A stretch of DNA of 64,000 nucleotides from the NCBI GenBank assembly GCA_039105265.1, contig JAPFFF010000037.1, forward strand, positions 1,207,501 to 1,271,500, in the 5' to 3' direction. Numbering within the stretch: position 1 is the first letter of the stretch; the number at the start of each line of letters is the position of its first letter. Source of the DNA: Tritrichomonas musculus. Its lineage: Eukaryota; Parabasalia; Tritrichomonadida; Tritrichomonadidae. The position numbers and the translations under genes are program-made. Shown here piece after piece: positions 17,780 to 28,218 of the stretch. The notes under the pieces were generated by a model. The model did not search any database. It had not been told where the DNA came from and was given only the letters and a program-made list of their open reading frames with translations.

Positions 17780-19963
17780 ATGAAAGTTGTTGGACGTAAT
17801 GATAACTACGGCCTGGGTGGAAGCTTAAACAGTCAAACAAGTGGACCAGAAGATATCAAAACTCCTTGCCAATCACGTCTCAATGTTCCTTCATTGCTAT
17901 CATTTTCAACCTGTTGGCATTCAGTATGGATTATGCAAAATGGAGAAGCATTTGCAGTTGGACCTAACGATTGTGGACAAATCATGTCAACGATGGCAAA
18001 AGAAACATTCAAGGAAGACAGGAAAATAGAAATTCGATACAAAAACGGCCAACGATGCAAGTTCATCTCGGCTGTTTGTGGCGATGATTACACGCTTTAC
18101 CAAGTCTCAGGAGAAACGAGCAGTGGGCCTTCTCAGCTTGTTTATGCTCATTCAAATAACGAAACGATTTTTCTTAATATTGGTAAACGGTCACCGCTGT
18201 CACTTTTTGGTGGTTACTATACATCAGCAGTAATTGACACAGAAGGTGGCGTAATCATCATAACGGACGCAGTTTTCGATTCACCAACATCAGAAGTTGA
18301 GTTTTTGAGTCTTCCAGATTGCGAACTTGCAGTCAAAGCAGCCTGCTGCAACAATACAGTCATTGTGCTTAGTGCGAGTGGCCGATTGTTCGAGTGTCCA
18401 TCGAAAGCAAGAAGAAAGTCATTTTCAGAAGTCAAAGAGCTCTCTGGAATCAAAATCAAAGAAATCAGTGGCACATGTAGACACTTTTTTGCAGTTTCAG
18501 AAGACGGGCAAGTTTTTGGCCGTGGAAGTAATATTAACAATAGACTTGGAAAGCCAAGTGACATTAAAAAATTGAAAGAATTCCAAATTATTGAATCAGT
18601 GGACAAGTTTCATGTTGTTGAAGCCTTCGCTGGAATTGCAGATTCATTCTTTAAAACATCTGAAGGTCCAGTTCTTGGCTGCGGATCGAACGGCTATAAT
18701 AAACTGATGCTCAAAGATGAGAAGAGAACAGATGTTTATCCTCCAGCAGAGACAACGATCACACGCGATGCCACATTCTGCATTTTAGGAGATGGCAAGT
18801 CAGTTGTATTTTTAGGCGTTGAGCCTCCTCCAAACACGCCAAACAGAAAAATCAGTTTCAGCAAGAAGAGCATCAGCCCAAAAAGTTCCACCCCAGCTGG
18901 AAAAACTACGAAAGCAGAACCAACGGAAATCCAAGAACTTCGTGAATTGCTTGAATCGATGAAGAAAGAAAACATTTCACTGAAGGAAGAACTGAAACGA
19001 TCGAAAAAACGTATTTCGGAACTTGAGAAAGAACTTGAAGAACAGCAAAATAAATCATCCACAGTCAATAAAGGAAATGAAAGTGGAAGTGGAAGTGGAA
19101 AAGAAGGAAACAATGGAGTTGACATTATAGACACGACAACACTTGACAACCTGAAACGAGTGAAATCACTTGGTCGAGGTGCGACATCAGAAGTCTTCTT
19201 GGTTACTCGAGAAGAACGACTTGCGCTCAAAGTCTACTATCCAGACGCGCTGACAGAAAACAACGATGATAATGATGATGATGACGATGAAGAAAAGTTT
19301 TTTATCAGTGCAGACAATGCTCGTCGATTACTTCGTGAATACGAAGGCATAAATGGACTTAACCACGCAAACATCGTCAAAGCATTTGGCATCAGTTTTG
19401 GTGACTCGACTCATCCTCCAGCGATTCTTCTTGAATATTGTTCGTCTACTCTGAAGAAGAAGATCAAGAAGCTGACCGATTCAGAACGAATTTGTGCGAT
19501 TGTTGACTTGAGCAGTGCGATGAAAGAAGTTCACTCAGTTGGCATCATTCACCGAGATCTGAAACTTGAAAACATTTTATTGGACGATGACAACAAGATC
19601 AAAGTGAGCGACTTTGGTCTTTGCACGCTGATGAGTGTTGAAGCAGAAACGAAGAGTCGGACACAAATGACTGGCACCCTGAAGTACATGGCGCCAGAAC
19701 TTCTACAAGAAAGGACAGACTACGATGAAAAAGTTGATGTTTATGCCTTTGGAGTTGTTGTCTACTTGATCCTTACGAAAGGTGAATTTCCAAAAATCAG
19801 CGTCATTGAAGTTGTAAACGGCAAGAAAGCGACAATTCCAAGCAGCATCAGTGAATTCTCACGAAAATTGATCGATAAATGCTGGTCATTAAAAGCATCA
19901 GATCGACCATCATTTTCAGAAATCAGTGCTTCACTTAAAGGAAACGAAAACAAACTTCTTTAA
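17780..19963 (+). CDS. RCC1-repeat protein kinase (TKL-like)
   Basis: 727 codons. Residues 1-340: RCC1-type beta-propeller units (GRNDNYGLGG, AVSEDGQVFGRGSN, GCGSNGYNKL). About 375-425: a charged coiled coil (ELRELLESMKKEN ... ELEKELEEQQ). About 460-720: a complete protein kinase domain with glycine loop LGRGATSEVF, VAIK-type lysine in LALKVYY, catalytic HRDLKLEN, DFG, and APE in MAPELL; an acidic Asp-rich insertion lies shortly after the lysine. The catalytic residues are present, so an active Ser/Thr kinase is expected. Base composition is clearly richer in G+C than the ankyrin gene next to it. RCC1 units may sense a ligand or localise the kinase (inference). Confidence 0.9.
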   Translation: MKVVGRNDNYGLGGSLNSQTSGPEDIKTPCQSRLNVPSLLSFSTCWHSVWIMQNGEAFAVGPNDCGQIMSTMAKETFKEDRKIEIRYKNGQRCKFISAVCGDDYTLYQVSGETSSGPSQLVYAHSNNETIFLNIGKRSPLSLFGGYYTSAVIDTEGGVIIITDAVFDSPTSEVEFLSLPDCELAVKAACCNNTVIVLSASGRLFECPSKARRKSFSEVKELSGIKIKEISGTCRHFFAVSEDGQVFGRGSNINNRLGKPSDIKKLKEFQIIESVDKFHVVEAFAGIADSFFKTSEGPVLGCGSNGYNKLMLKDEKRTDVYPPAETTITRDATFCILGDGKSVVFLGVEPPPNTPNRKISFSKKSISPKSSTPAGKTTKAEPTEIQELRELLESMKKENISLKEELKRSKKRISELEKELEEQQNKSSTVNKGNESGSGSGKEGNNGVDIIDTTTLDNLKRVKSLGRGATSEVFLVTREERLALKVYYPDALTENNDDNDDDDDEEKFFISADNARRLLREYEGINGLNHANIVKAFGISFGDSTHPPAILLEYCSSTLKKKIKKLTDSERICAIVDLSSAMKEVHSVGIIHRDLKLENILLDDDNKIKVSDFGLCTLMSVEAETKSRTQMTGTLKYMAPELLQERTDYDEKVDVYAFGVVVYLILTKGEFPKISVIEVVNGKKATIPSSISEFSRKLIDKCWSLKASDRPSFSEISASLKGNENKLL

Positions 19964-20040
19964 ATAAATGAAAATCCACATCATTATAAAGACATAATTA
20001 CAAATAACACCAATCAAACGAAACCACCAGAATAAAAACA

Positions 20041-20050
20041 AAACAAAAAA

Positions 20051-20081
<31 letters not shown>

Positions 20082-20279
20082 CAAAAAACAAAACAAAACA
20101 AAACAAAAAACAAAACAAAACAAAACAAAAAACAAAACAAAACAAAAAACAAAACAAAACAAAACAAAAAACAAAACAAAACAAAAAACAAAACAAAACA
20201 AAAAACAAAACAAAACAAAACAAAAAACAAAACAAAACAAAAAACAAAACAAAACAAAAAACAAAACAAAAACAAAATA

Positions 20280-20316
<37 letters not shown>

Positions 20317-20350
20317 AAAAAAATAAAAATAAAAAATAAAATAAAAACAA
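20041..20350. repeat. AAAAC simple-sequence tract
   Basis: About 300 bp of AAAAC/AAAAAC units just downstream of the kinase gene. The minus strand is free of stops in several frames and gives Phe/Cys/Leu-only open frames that are not genes. A shorter relative of this tract lies at about 62190-62240. Confidence 0.95.
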
Positions 20351-20595
20351 AAGCTATTTTCTTTTCTTTTTTTTTTTTTATTTGAGTAATTACAAATTTA
20401 ATATGTTAAAAAAGCACCTGTTTGCTATTTATGAGAAGCACATTCACTGAGCATTAAAATGAGTCATGTTTAAAAGATATAAAATAACAAATAAAAATAT
20501 CATCATGTAATATTCATTGATGAATAAAGCAGATTAAGAAATATGCAATATAATATGCTTATTGAGACTGAGAACCAGATTAAAAGGAGATTTAA

Positions 20596-20995
20596 ATGCA
20601 ACATTCTACATGTTTTCAAAACAAACTGGATCTCGTTTTTCTTGGCATCTGTAATCATCAACCAATGTCTCTTTTAAACGGTTGGGATCATTCAGCAGCT
20701 ACAAAGGTTTCTCTTCCAGACGGCGAGGATGCATCAAGTGTTGAATACAAATGCATTTTGTTATCTATTCTGAACTTAAATGGTCGAGTTTTCACATCAC
20801 CAATTGAATCCTGCAGCATCCTCAAATTTTCAATTGTTTCAAAACGTTTAAGTCAAAAAATTGTCTGTGTGCCATGAAAACACAGACAGGTCCTGGATGT
20901 CCAGCAAGAAAAGCCACAACTTTAAATGTGGATCAAATTTAAGTGACCAAATTTGCATTAGAGAAGAAACAGATTCAGTTCCAATATTTCACTGA
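20596..20995 (+). pseudogene. fragment of a second RCC1-kinase-type gene
   Basis: The first frame (ATG 20596 to TGA 20877) contains YKCILLSILNLNGRVFTSP, parallel to the NNTVIVLSASGRLFECP segment of the kinase at 17780. At about 20870 homology shifts frame and continues as CHENTDRSW ... FKCGSNLSDQI, matching CRHFFAVSEDGQVFGRGSN of the intact gene, until TGA 20993-20995. So it is a frameshifted leftover of a paralogue, without a kinase part. No promoter motif was sought beyond the start. Confidence 0.6.
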
Positions 20996-21268
20996 AATGT
21001 GAATATAAAAAGGTCGTTTCTGATACAATTTTGTAAACAATCTCCTTGTAAAAGTATATTTATTATGTTTAACGTTTATTTATCTTTTTGAATGAATTTC
21101 CAGAATTTTTAAATTTCCTTCTATCTTCAATTTAATATTATTAATTTATAAATTCATTTTATTTTTTAGCTTATAATTTGATATTTATTATTTATAGCCA
21201 ATATAATAAATAAACATTCAATCAAATGATAATCAATATTTATCAAACTTTTAATAAAACGTTAAGTT

Positions 21269-21502
21269 TAAGGTACAAATCTAGTACGTTTAGAAACCGC
21301 AAATTTTTTTGACACTTTATTAAAACTAAAGGACATGTTATATAAAAAAATATTTTTATCATAAAAATTTTATAAAAAAAAAATAAAGTTCAGAATTTCA
21401 AATCTGACACGCATTCAAAATAAAACTTTTTCAATAGGGCAAGGGGTCTCAAATATATAACGTGCTTTCTCTCAATCTATAACGTACTAGATTTGTACCT
21501 TA
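21269..21502. mobile_element. MITE copy 1 (234 bp)
   Basis: Ends in perfect 22-bp inverted repeats: TAAGGTACAAATCTAGTACG... at the left and its complement at 21481-21502. The internal sequence (GACATGTTATAT, CAGAATTT.AAATCTGACAC, CATTCAAA) matches the copy at 63686-63929. The outer TA on both sides fits a TA target duplication as made by Tc1/mariner-type transposases. No coding capacity. Confidence 0.85.
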
Positions 21503-23640
21503 AAAAATTATTATTTAGATATTTGAATAGCTATTGAAATGAATTTTGTTATTTTTTAAGAAGAAATTAAAAAAAAATATTTAATATTTTTTTTAAGTAT
21601 AAAAATTAATATCAAATTATATACTTATAACATAGTAAAACTATTTAATACAATTAAATTTGACTAATATCAAAATTAAACGAAGATAAACTCACTTTTG
21701 CCCATTTTTATAATATTTTTTGAGGATCTTGTAAACTGGATTCGATAAATCAGACCACTATTTCAATGTTACATATAACTTTTTGCATTCAATTTTAAAA
21801 TTTTATTTTTCCTTCTTCAGAAATTACACACGATTTTCTCTCAAAACTGGTCTGATTAAAAAAAATATTCAATTTTATATTTTATATCATGAAAAAGGTG
21901 ATTTTTCAAAATAAAATTTATTTAAAAAATAAATTTATGCTTCCCTATTTTCAAGCATCCATATATTTTCTGCCGTAAGTTCCTCATTTTATTGACATAT
22001 TTTTGGCGTAATTTTGAAAGATATGCCTCTTTTTTTGGAATAAGAAATTCTTCATGTAATTCGAAACGTTTAATTGCATCTCAGCTCTTCCGGTTTCTAC
22101 GTTTAAACATTATGGATTTGTGTTGTATAATTTTTTTCGAAAAAAGTATGATAATTGCTTTGTTTAGCTTTCAAGATTCATCAATTTTTTTTTTTTTTTT
22201 TTTTAAATTTGAGATGTTATTTGTCTGGTCCGAATTATCGAATCCATTTTCTTTATATTTACAAATCATGCTGTATGCTTTGAAAGAAGAACAGAAAACG
22301 GTTTTTTAATGCTAAAATAATAAAACCCATACTTATCAAATAATAAAAATTTTCTATATTAAATAAAAAAGATATACGGACACCTACTTTAAATTTTTAA
22401 CGTTTATAAAAATATGTATATCTTTTTATGTATTAATAATTATTAAATAATATTTTATTTATTATATACTAGTGCATTTATATTATATATTTATCATTTA
22501 AATGTTTAAAAATATTAATTATATAAGTTATAATAACACAAACAAGTATCCTATGAAAATAACCTAATCCAGCCACTTGATGGATGGATTGAATTTATAA
22601 TGATTAATTATTATATATATTGGAAACTAATGATTAATTATGCATTTTGTTATTTTATAAATATTTCATATTTTGTTAAAAAGTTCATTTTAATGAATTT
22701 TTACATATTTTTTTGAAATATTTAAATAAATAAAGAATCTATTTAGATTATAATCACATTTAAATATTTTACATTTAATTTAATAAAGATATGCTAATTT
22801 TAGTTTAATTTGATTCAGGGTTCCGAGCTGCAAAAATCAATTTTAAAATCATTAATATTAATAACGATTTTTTTTTCAATAAAAAATTTTTATTAAAATA
22901 TTTTGCAAATATCTTTTTATATTTATATGTATATCATAGATTATATAACTTTTAATAATATTATATATATTATATAAATATTTAAAATAAATATAAACAA
23001 TTAAATAAACTTTATATAACTGTATATTCTAAATATTGAACAATTATAATTTCAAAGCACTTCTCATAAAATGTTAATTTGAGAGAAATGAAATAAATAA
23101 TTTTCTTTATATATTTTGAAGTTTAATTAAAATTTGAATCAAATGTAGAAAGTTTTTTTTTTCATTATTTTTTTTTTTTTCATAAATTTTGAATAAAAAA
23201 ATTTTCGAGAATAAAATTGAGAATATTGTAAATAATAATTGAGAGACATTACATTAAAATTCATATCTTAATATTTAATTTATTAATTTATTAATTTATT
23301 ATATTATAATAATTATATGATATAAATAAATTATATAACAATTATATATTAATAATAAAATTTTAAAATACTTTTTTTTTATTAAATTTGGCCCATTTTC
23401 ATTTTCTCAATTTTTTTTTGGGCCAATTTGAATGGAAACTATATCCTACATTAATAATTAAATAATAACAAACGAGACACATTTTTTTAAATAGTATAAA
23501 AATGATTTTTATCACGTTTTTATTACTTTTTTTCTTCTAAATAATAGATTTTTCTATTAAATACGTAATTTCTATAGTTTACATATTTTTATTTTTTTTT
23601 CAGTGGTTTATATTATTCTCCCTCAGAAAAAAAATCATAT
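21503..23640. other. long AT-rich gene-poor stretch
   Basis: About 2.1 kb. No intact gene. It holds an imperfect inverted repeat (TGGATTCGATAAATCAGACC at 21737-21756 against 22226-22246 reversed) and, on the minus strand at about 21930-22100, a short coding-like remnant (motif PKKEAYLSKLRQKYVNK) with no start or conserved domain. The remainder is T/A tracts. Confidence 0.5.
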
Positions 23641-23790
23641 ATCGCCACAGGTCGGCCCCGTGGACGAAAGTAGTGTACAATTGTGGTGATTTTAGGACTA
23701 AAGTCCTAAACTCCCCCCTATTACGTTTCTCCGCTCTGACGAGCTTCGAAACGACCCCCATGAACATCGCTCATTTAGAACCATCATCAT
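23641..23790. other. GC-rich structured end of Maverick B
   Basis: An island of G+C in AT-rich DNA. It contains AGTAGTGTAC at 23669, close to the AGTAGTATAC/AGTAGTATAG ends of A' and C, and therefore the likely left terminus of B. A perfect hairpin TTAGGACT-AA-AGTCCTAA lies at 23691-23708. An imperfect outer pairing, ATCGCCACA with TGTGGTGAT, spans the terminus. The exact boundary and target duplication (ACGAA?) could not be confirmed because the other end of B is missing. Confidence 0.5.
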
Positions 23791-23910
23791 AATTTCCGAT
23801 GGTGCAATTTTTGGAATTCAATTATTTTTTATACTTTTATGACTTGTTATATGAAATAATAACAGGTATAAATAATTTTATATTTAATAAATTTTTATTC
23901 TTTTTAAAAA

Positions 23911-26900
23911 ATGAAACTTATAGAAATTGAAAACCAAAAATTATACGAATTATTTGAATTAATAATTAATGAAAAACTAACATATGATTTTGATTATTAT
24001 TGGATATCTAAAGAAGATTGTATAAGAGATATAGTAGATTTTGCTCAACAAGAAGGTTATGATGGTGATATGGATAATTATGATGCAATATATTGGTATT
24101 TTAAAGGTAAACGTAATATCTCTACACAAGAAGAAAAACCCAAAAAAGAACCCACAGCAGAGCTGAGTCCAAAAAAGTTGGCCAAAAAAGAACATAAAAA
24201 AGAACCTAAACCAATAAAAACAGAAAATAAAACACAATCTGAGATTGTAAATAGAATTATGGATAAATTAGAAAATTCTCCCACATATTGGTATATTGAT
24301 TTTGAAAGATTGGATAACGATGGTAGAAAATTAATGTTGCCAAAATTAAAGGATTTCTTTAAAAAATATATTGACACTTTACCGATTGTTGCTAAATACA
24401 AGATTGCTTTTAAAGTTGATGGTCAGTGGCATTCAAAACAATTGACTCCAGAAGTATATAAACAATTTATGGATAATCTTATAGAAAAACACTTTATATT
24501 TGATATTGAGAATGCTGTGCCAGAATATTTTTATGAAGAAGGTGCAGAAAAGATACCAGAATGGAGTTTATTTAGTGCTGTCAGATTTAATGAATTTAAA
24601 GACTTTAAAGCTAATAAGGATTTGCCATCCGGCAAACTCGTTTACAACGACGTTGGAGGTAGTTTCTTTCAATATTTAGTAAATAAGAATTGCCCGTTAA
24701 ATGTTATAAAATATCTTAAAAAATTACAAATATTCACATCTCTAGTAAACAAAAAAGGTAAACAAAGAAAAGAATTAGATGATTGCTGTTTTATTTATGC
24801 TTTACAACAAACTGGATGTTATAATGATGCTACACTAAATAAAATGCGATTAAGAATTAACACACGATATCTCTCACAAAAATCACTAAATGAATTATGT
24901 ATGGAGTTCAAACTGCATATTAAATTATCATTCATAGATGAAGATGCAAATGGCAAAAATAAGAAACGCTCTGTTAGGTCTCAAAAAAATAGCAAAGATA
25001 AATATTATTTAGGTATTGAAAATGCTGAGCCAAATAGAACACATACAATGAATGTATTCAATAAACATTATTTCATTGAAGAGAAAACACCTTTTAGTAC
25101 ATATTATATTAACCACTTAGCTGATTGTGAAGAAGACAAATATAATAAAGAATATAAGCAAGACCACTGGATTAAAGCTCGATATTTTATTAACTCTTCT
25201 GACTTAGTACGTATTTTAATGAAGAACAATTATTTTTCACCCATAACATTTGGACAATATAAGATTTTAAACACAATATTCTATAAAGATGTAGACAGTA
25301 ATATTGACCTTATTGACCTTGATTATAATGATGAACAATGCACAAAATTAATAGAACAACCTAAGAAAAAGATTAATAAAAAAGATGGAGAAAAAAGTGA
25401 TTGGTATGCAGATTTTGAAGCAGATGTAAGTACTAGTATTCACAAGCCTTATATGTGTGTCGTACATAGTGCAAATGGAAATCACAAAAAATGTTTTAAA
25501 GGCGAAGATTGTAATAAACAATTATTAGATTATCTAGATGATGAATCAGTTGTGTATTTCCATAATTTAGCGTATGATATTAGAATGCTTGCAAACTTTG
25601 GCTTATGTAAATCTATCATAAAAGGTTCAAAAACTATGATGGCAGATATAAAATATAATAATAAAACGATTCATCTTAGAGATTCATTACCAATATTATC
25701 ATGCAAATTATCACAATTACCATCTATGTTTAATATAGAAGGAATACAAAAAGAGATATTTCCATATAAATATTATACACTAGAAAGACTAAAAACAAAT
25801 ATAGGAATCATTAGTGAAGCAGGCTTAAATGAAGATAAACCGTGGACAGATGAAGATTATATTTTATTTAACTCTAATATCGATAAGATTGATGGATGCC
25901 GCTTAAGTGATAACACCTTTGATATGTACAAATATGCTGAATTCTATTGCCAACAAGATGTTAATATTTTGAGAATTGGATTTGAGAAATTGCGTGAAGG
26001 ATTTAAAGAAAATTTTAATATTAACCTTTATAAATTTATTAGTATATCATCTCTTGCAAATGAAGTGTTTAACCAAAGGGTGTATTATCCTAATGGAAAT
26101 CTTTATAAATTAGGTGGACATGTTAGGCATTTCTGTTCAAAAGCAATATATGGCGGTAGATGCATGACTGCTTACAATAAAAAATGGCATACAAAAAAGA
26201 ATCTCTGTGATTTTGATGCAGTTAGTTTATATCCTTCTGCAATGAAAAGATTGTATACAGTTGAAGGAAAACCTAAAGTGATTCAACCAGAACAATTAAA
26301 CCTAGAGTTTCTATCTAAACAATCCGCATACATAGTAGAAATTGAGATAACAAAAATAAATAAACATTATGCTTTTCCATTGATTGTTCAAAAGATAAAT
26401 GGGTTAAATAAAAACAACGACTATCTACCCAAAGGTGAAAGCTGCGAGCACTCGCTGCCTCCGACGAACGGAGGATCAATAAAAATGATTGTTGATAATA
26501 TCACATTAGAGGATTACATAGAGTTTCAAAAGATTGAGTTTAACATATTACGTGGATACTATTGGGATGGTAAAAAAGATTATAGAATAAGAGATTGCAT
26601 CAGTGATATTTTCGATAAAAGACTTGAATATAAAAAGCAAAATAATCCATTACAAAATCTCTATAAACTTATTATGAATTCATGTTATGGTAAAACAATA
26701 GAGAAACCAGTTGAAAAAGATTATAAATATTTACATGAAGGAGAAGAATTAGATAAATTTTGGCAGAAGAATTATAATAAAATAGTTGAAGATATTCAAT
26801 TGAACAACTCTAATATCCACGCAGTTAAGACTCTAAAACAAATAGATAAACATTTTAATTTTTCATTGTTAGGTATACAAGTTTTGTCTATGTCTAAGAG

Positions 26901-27438
26901 AATTATGAATGAAGTAATGTGTTTAGCTTTTGATATCGGATGCCACATCTATTACCAAGATACAGATTCATTTATGATTAAATCTAAAGACTTAGATTTA
27001 TTACAAAAAGAGTTCAATAAAAAATACAATAGAGAATTAATTGGTAAAAATCTTGGCCAATTCCATTGTGATTTCCCATCTATTAACAATCATCCAGAAA
27101 TGCCTCATTCCATTGAAGCTTTCTTTTTAATGAAAAAAATGTATACTCATAAAATAACAGATTCTACTGGTGATATCGATTATGTTATTAGAGGTAAAGG
27201 ACTTACACAAAATTCTATTAAATACAAATATAATGAAGATTTTAATGGAGATGTTATGAAACTTTATGAATCGTTATATAATGGAAACTCTATAACATTT
27301 GATTTAGCAAAAGGTCAACCATGCTTTGAGATGAACAAAAATATGACCGTATCAACAAGGAAAAAATTTGAAAGATGTATAAAAACAGACTATGAAGAAG
27401 GAGATGATAATAAATATTTTGATTATGCTAAATATTAA
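23911..27438 (+). CDS. polB: protein-primed type B DNA polymerase of Maverick B
   Basis: 1,175 codons. Exonuclease motifs: DFE at 501-503, YFHNLAYD ending at D556, YCQQD with D683. Polymerase motifs: DFDAVSLYPS (767-776), KLIMNSCYG (919-927), YQDTDS (1015-1020). All catalytic acids are present. N-terminal of these, about 285-405, is an extra domain with D-D-C-C (C293) and a later NKHYF (H386), a Cys-His arrangement also present in the element C polymerase, reminiscent of OTU/papain-like enzymes. The extreme N-terminus has a Lys/Glu/Pro linker. It replicates the element. Two GC-rich palindromes are embedded in the coding sequence (24621-24636 and 26444-26474). Confidence 0.92.
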   Translation: MKLIEIENQKLYELFELIINEKLTYDFDYYWISKEDCIRDIVDFAQQEGYDGDMDNYDAIYWYFKGKRNISTQEEKPKKEPTAELSPKKLAKKEHKKEPKPIKTENKTQSEIVNRIMDKLENSPTYWYIDFERLDNDGRKLMLPKLKDFFKKYIDTLPIVAKYKIAFKVDGQWHSKQLTPEVYKQFMDNLIEKHFIFDIENAVPEYFYEEGAEKIPEWSLFSAVRFNEFKDFKANKDLPSGKLVYNDVGGSFFQYLVNKNCPLNVIKYLKKLQIFTSLVNKKGKQRKELDDCCFIYALQQTGCYNDATLNKMRLRINTRYLSQKSLNELCMEFKLHIKLSFIDEDANGKNKKRSVRSQKNSKDKYYLGIENAEPNRTHTMNVFNKHYFIEEKTPFSTYYINHLADCEEDKYNKEYKQDHWIKARYFINSSDLVRILMKNNYFSPITFGQYKILNTIFYKDVDSNIDLIDLDYNDEQCTKLIEQPKKKINKKDGEKSDWYADFEADVSTSIHKPYMCVVHSANGNHKKCFKGEDCNKQLLDYLDDESVVYFHNLAYDIRMLANFGLCKSIIKGSKTMMADIKYNNKTIHLRDSLPILSCKLSQLPSMFNIEGIQKEIFPYKYYTLERLKTNIGIISEAGLNEDKPWTDEDYILFNSNIDKIDGCRLSDNTFDMYKYAEFYCQQDVNILRIGFEKLREGFKENFNINLYKFISISSLANEVFNQRVYYPNGNLYKLGGHVRHFCSKAIYGGRCMTAYNKKWHTKKNLCDFDAVSLYPSAMKRLYTVEGKPKVIQPEQLNLEFLSKQSAYIVEIEITKINKHYAFPLIVQKINGLNKNNDYLPKGESCEHSLPPTNGGSIKMIVDNITLEDYIEFQKIEFNILRGYYWDGKKDYRIRDCISDIFDKRLEYKKQNNPLQNLYKLIMNSCYGKTIEKPVEKDYKYLHEGEELDKFWQKNYNKIVEDIQLNNSNIHAVKTLKQIDKHFNFSLLGIQVLSMSKRIMNEVMCLAFDIGCHIYYQDTDSFMIKSKDLDLLQKEFNKKYNRELIGKNLGQFHCDFPSINNHPEMPHSIEAFFLMKKMYTHKITDSTGDIDYVIRGKGLTQNSIKYKYNEDFNGDVMKLYESLYNGNSITFDLAKGQPCFEMNKNMTVSTRKKFERCIKTDYEEGDDNKYFDYAKY
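24621..24636. repeat. small palindrome in polB (TTTGCC/GGCAAA)
   Basis: A 6-bp stem around ATCC; encodes LPSGK in the polymerase N-terminal region. Confidence 0.6.
26444..26474. repeat. double GC-rich hairpin inside polB
   Basis: GCGAG-CA-CTCGC (26444-26455) followed by CCTCCG-ACGAA-CGGAGG (26458-26474). Both are perfect stems in very AT-rich coding sequence. They encode the segment ESCEHSLPPTNGG, which has no counterpart in the element C polymerase at this place. The first hairpin with its flank shares 15 bases with a hairpin at 44933-44947 in another element. Confidence 0.8.
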
Positions 27439-27469
27439 TTAAAAATATTTTTTATAACAAGACAAAGAC

Positions 27470-28216
27470 ATGAACAGGACAAGATGGAACACACAAATGG
27501 TTGCAAATGAAATGGCTAAAGAAAATTGTATATTAATAAGCGAATACCATAGAGGTGATGAAAGAATTAAATACACATATGAAAACAATGAATATTCTGT
27601 TAGATGGTATGATTGGATGAAAAAAGAACGACCTTCAAGACCACATTTAAAAGGAGGGAATAGAGATACAAAACAACACCAAAAATGGAATAAAGAAAAA
27701 GTTAATGAATTATTTCAAAAAGAAGGTTGTGAATTAATTGACGAATATAGAAGCACAAAACAAAAATTAAAATATAAGTATAATGATTCATATTACAAAA
27801 CAACTTTAGATGATTGGTTACACCATCAGTCAAGACCACATTTATTTATTAATGAGAATGAACAAAAATTTAGAAAATATTTGGAAAATAAACATATTGA
27901 ATTTCAAACACAAAAAACATTTGAAGGACTGAAGAGTAAAAATAATTATTTACTCAGATTTGATTTCTATATAACAGAAATTAATTTGCTTGTTGAAATT
28001 GATGATAGAAGCCATAGAAGTAATATTAAACAAGTTGAAAATAGTAAGTTAAAAGATGAATATTGTAGAGAACATAAAATAAAACTTTTAAGAATTGATG
28101 AAGCTGTTTCTGATGATGAATATGATAAAGCATTAGATTGTATATTAGAAAATGATATTTATGTATTAAAATATGGTCGACTATATAAACAATACAATGG
28201 AATCTATAAAGAATAA
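27470..28216 (+). CDS. PD-(D/E)XK homing-type endonuclease with two N-terminal repeats
   Basis: 248 codons. Two tandem units of about 55 residues (5-60 and 72-125), each starting with a WN-x-x-x-V helix, a central ISEYHRGDERIKYTY/IDEYRSTKQKLKYKY strand pair and ending in W...SRPHL, probably DNA-binding modules. The catalytic domain 130-225 has D165 in RFDFY and E176-x-D178 in LLVEIDDRSH, then DEYCREHKIKLLRI, the pattern of restriction-like nucleases found as freestanding homing genes in phages and large viruses. It lies 32 nt after polB and nearly touches the convergent integrase gene. Confidence 0.75.
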   Translation: MNRTRWNTQMVANEMAKENCILISEYHRGDERIKYTYENNEYSVRWYDWMKKERPSRPHLKGGNRDTKQHQKWNKEKVNELFQKEGCELIDEYRSTKQKLKYKYNDSYYKTTLDDWLHHQSRPHLFINENEQKFRKYLENKHIEFQTQKTFEGLKSKNNYLLRFDFYITEINLLVEIDDRSHRSNIKQVENSKLKDEYCREHKIKLLRIDEAVSDDEYDKALDCILENDIYVLKYGRLYKQYNGIYKE

Positions 28217-28218
28217 AA

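Noticed and set aside
19931-20350. Long minus-strand open frames rich in Phe, Cys and Leu
   Set aside because: They translate only the AAAAC simple repeat; overlapping open frames occur in all registers.
21992-22309. 105-codon plus-strand frame with a Phe run
   Set aside because: It contains a poly-T tract and no motif; the opposite strand looks slightly more coding-like but is also broken.
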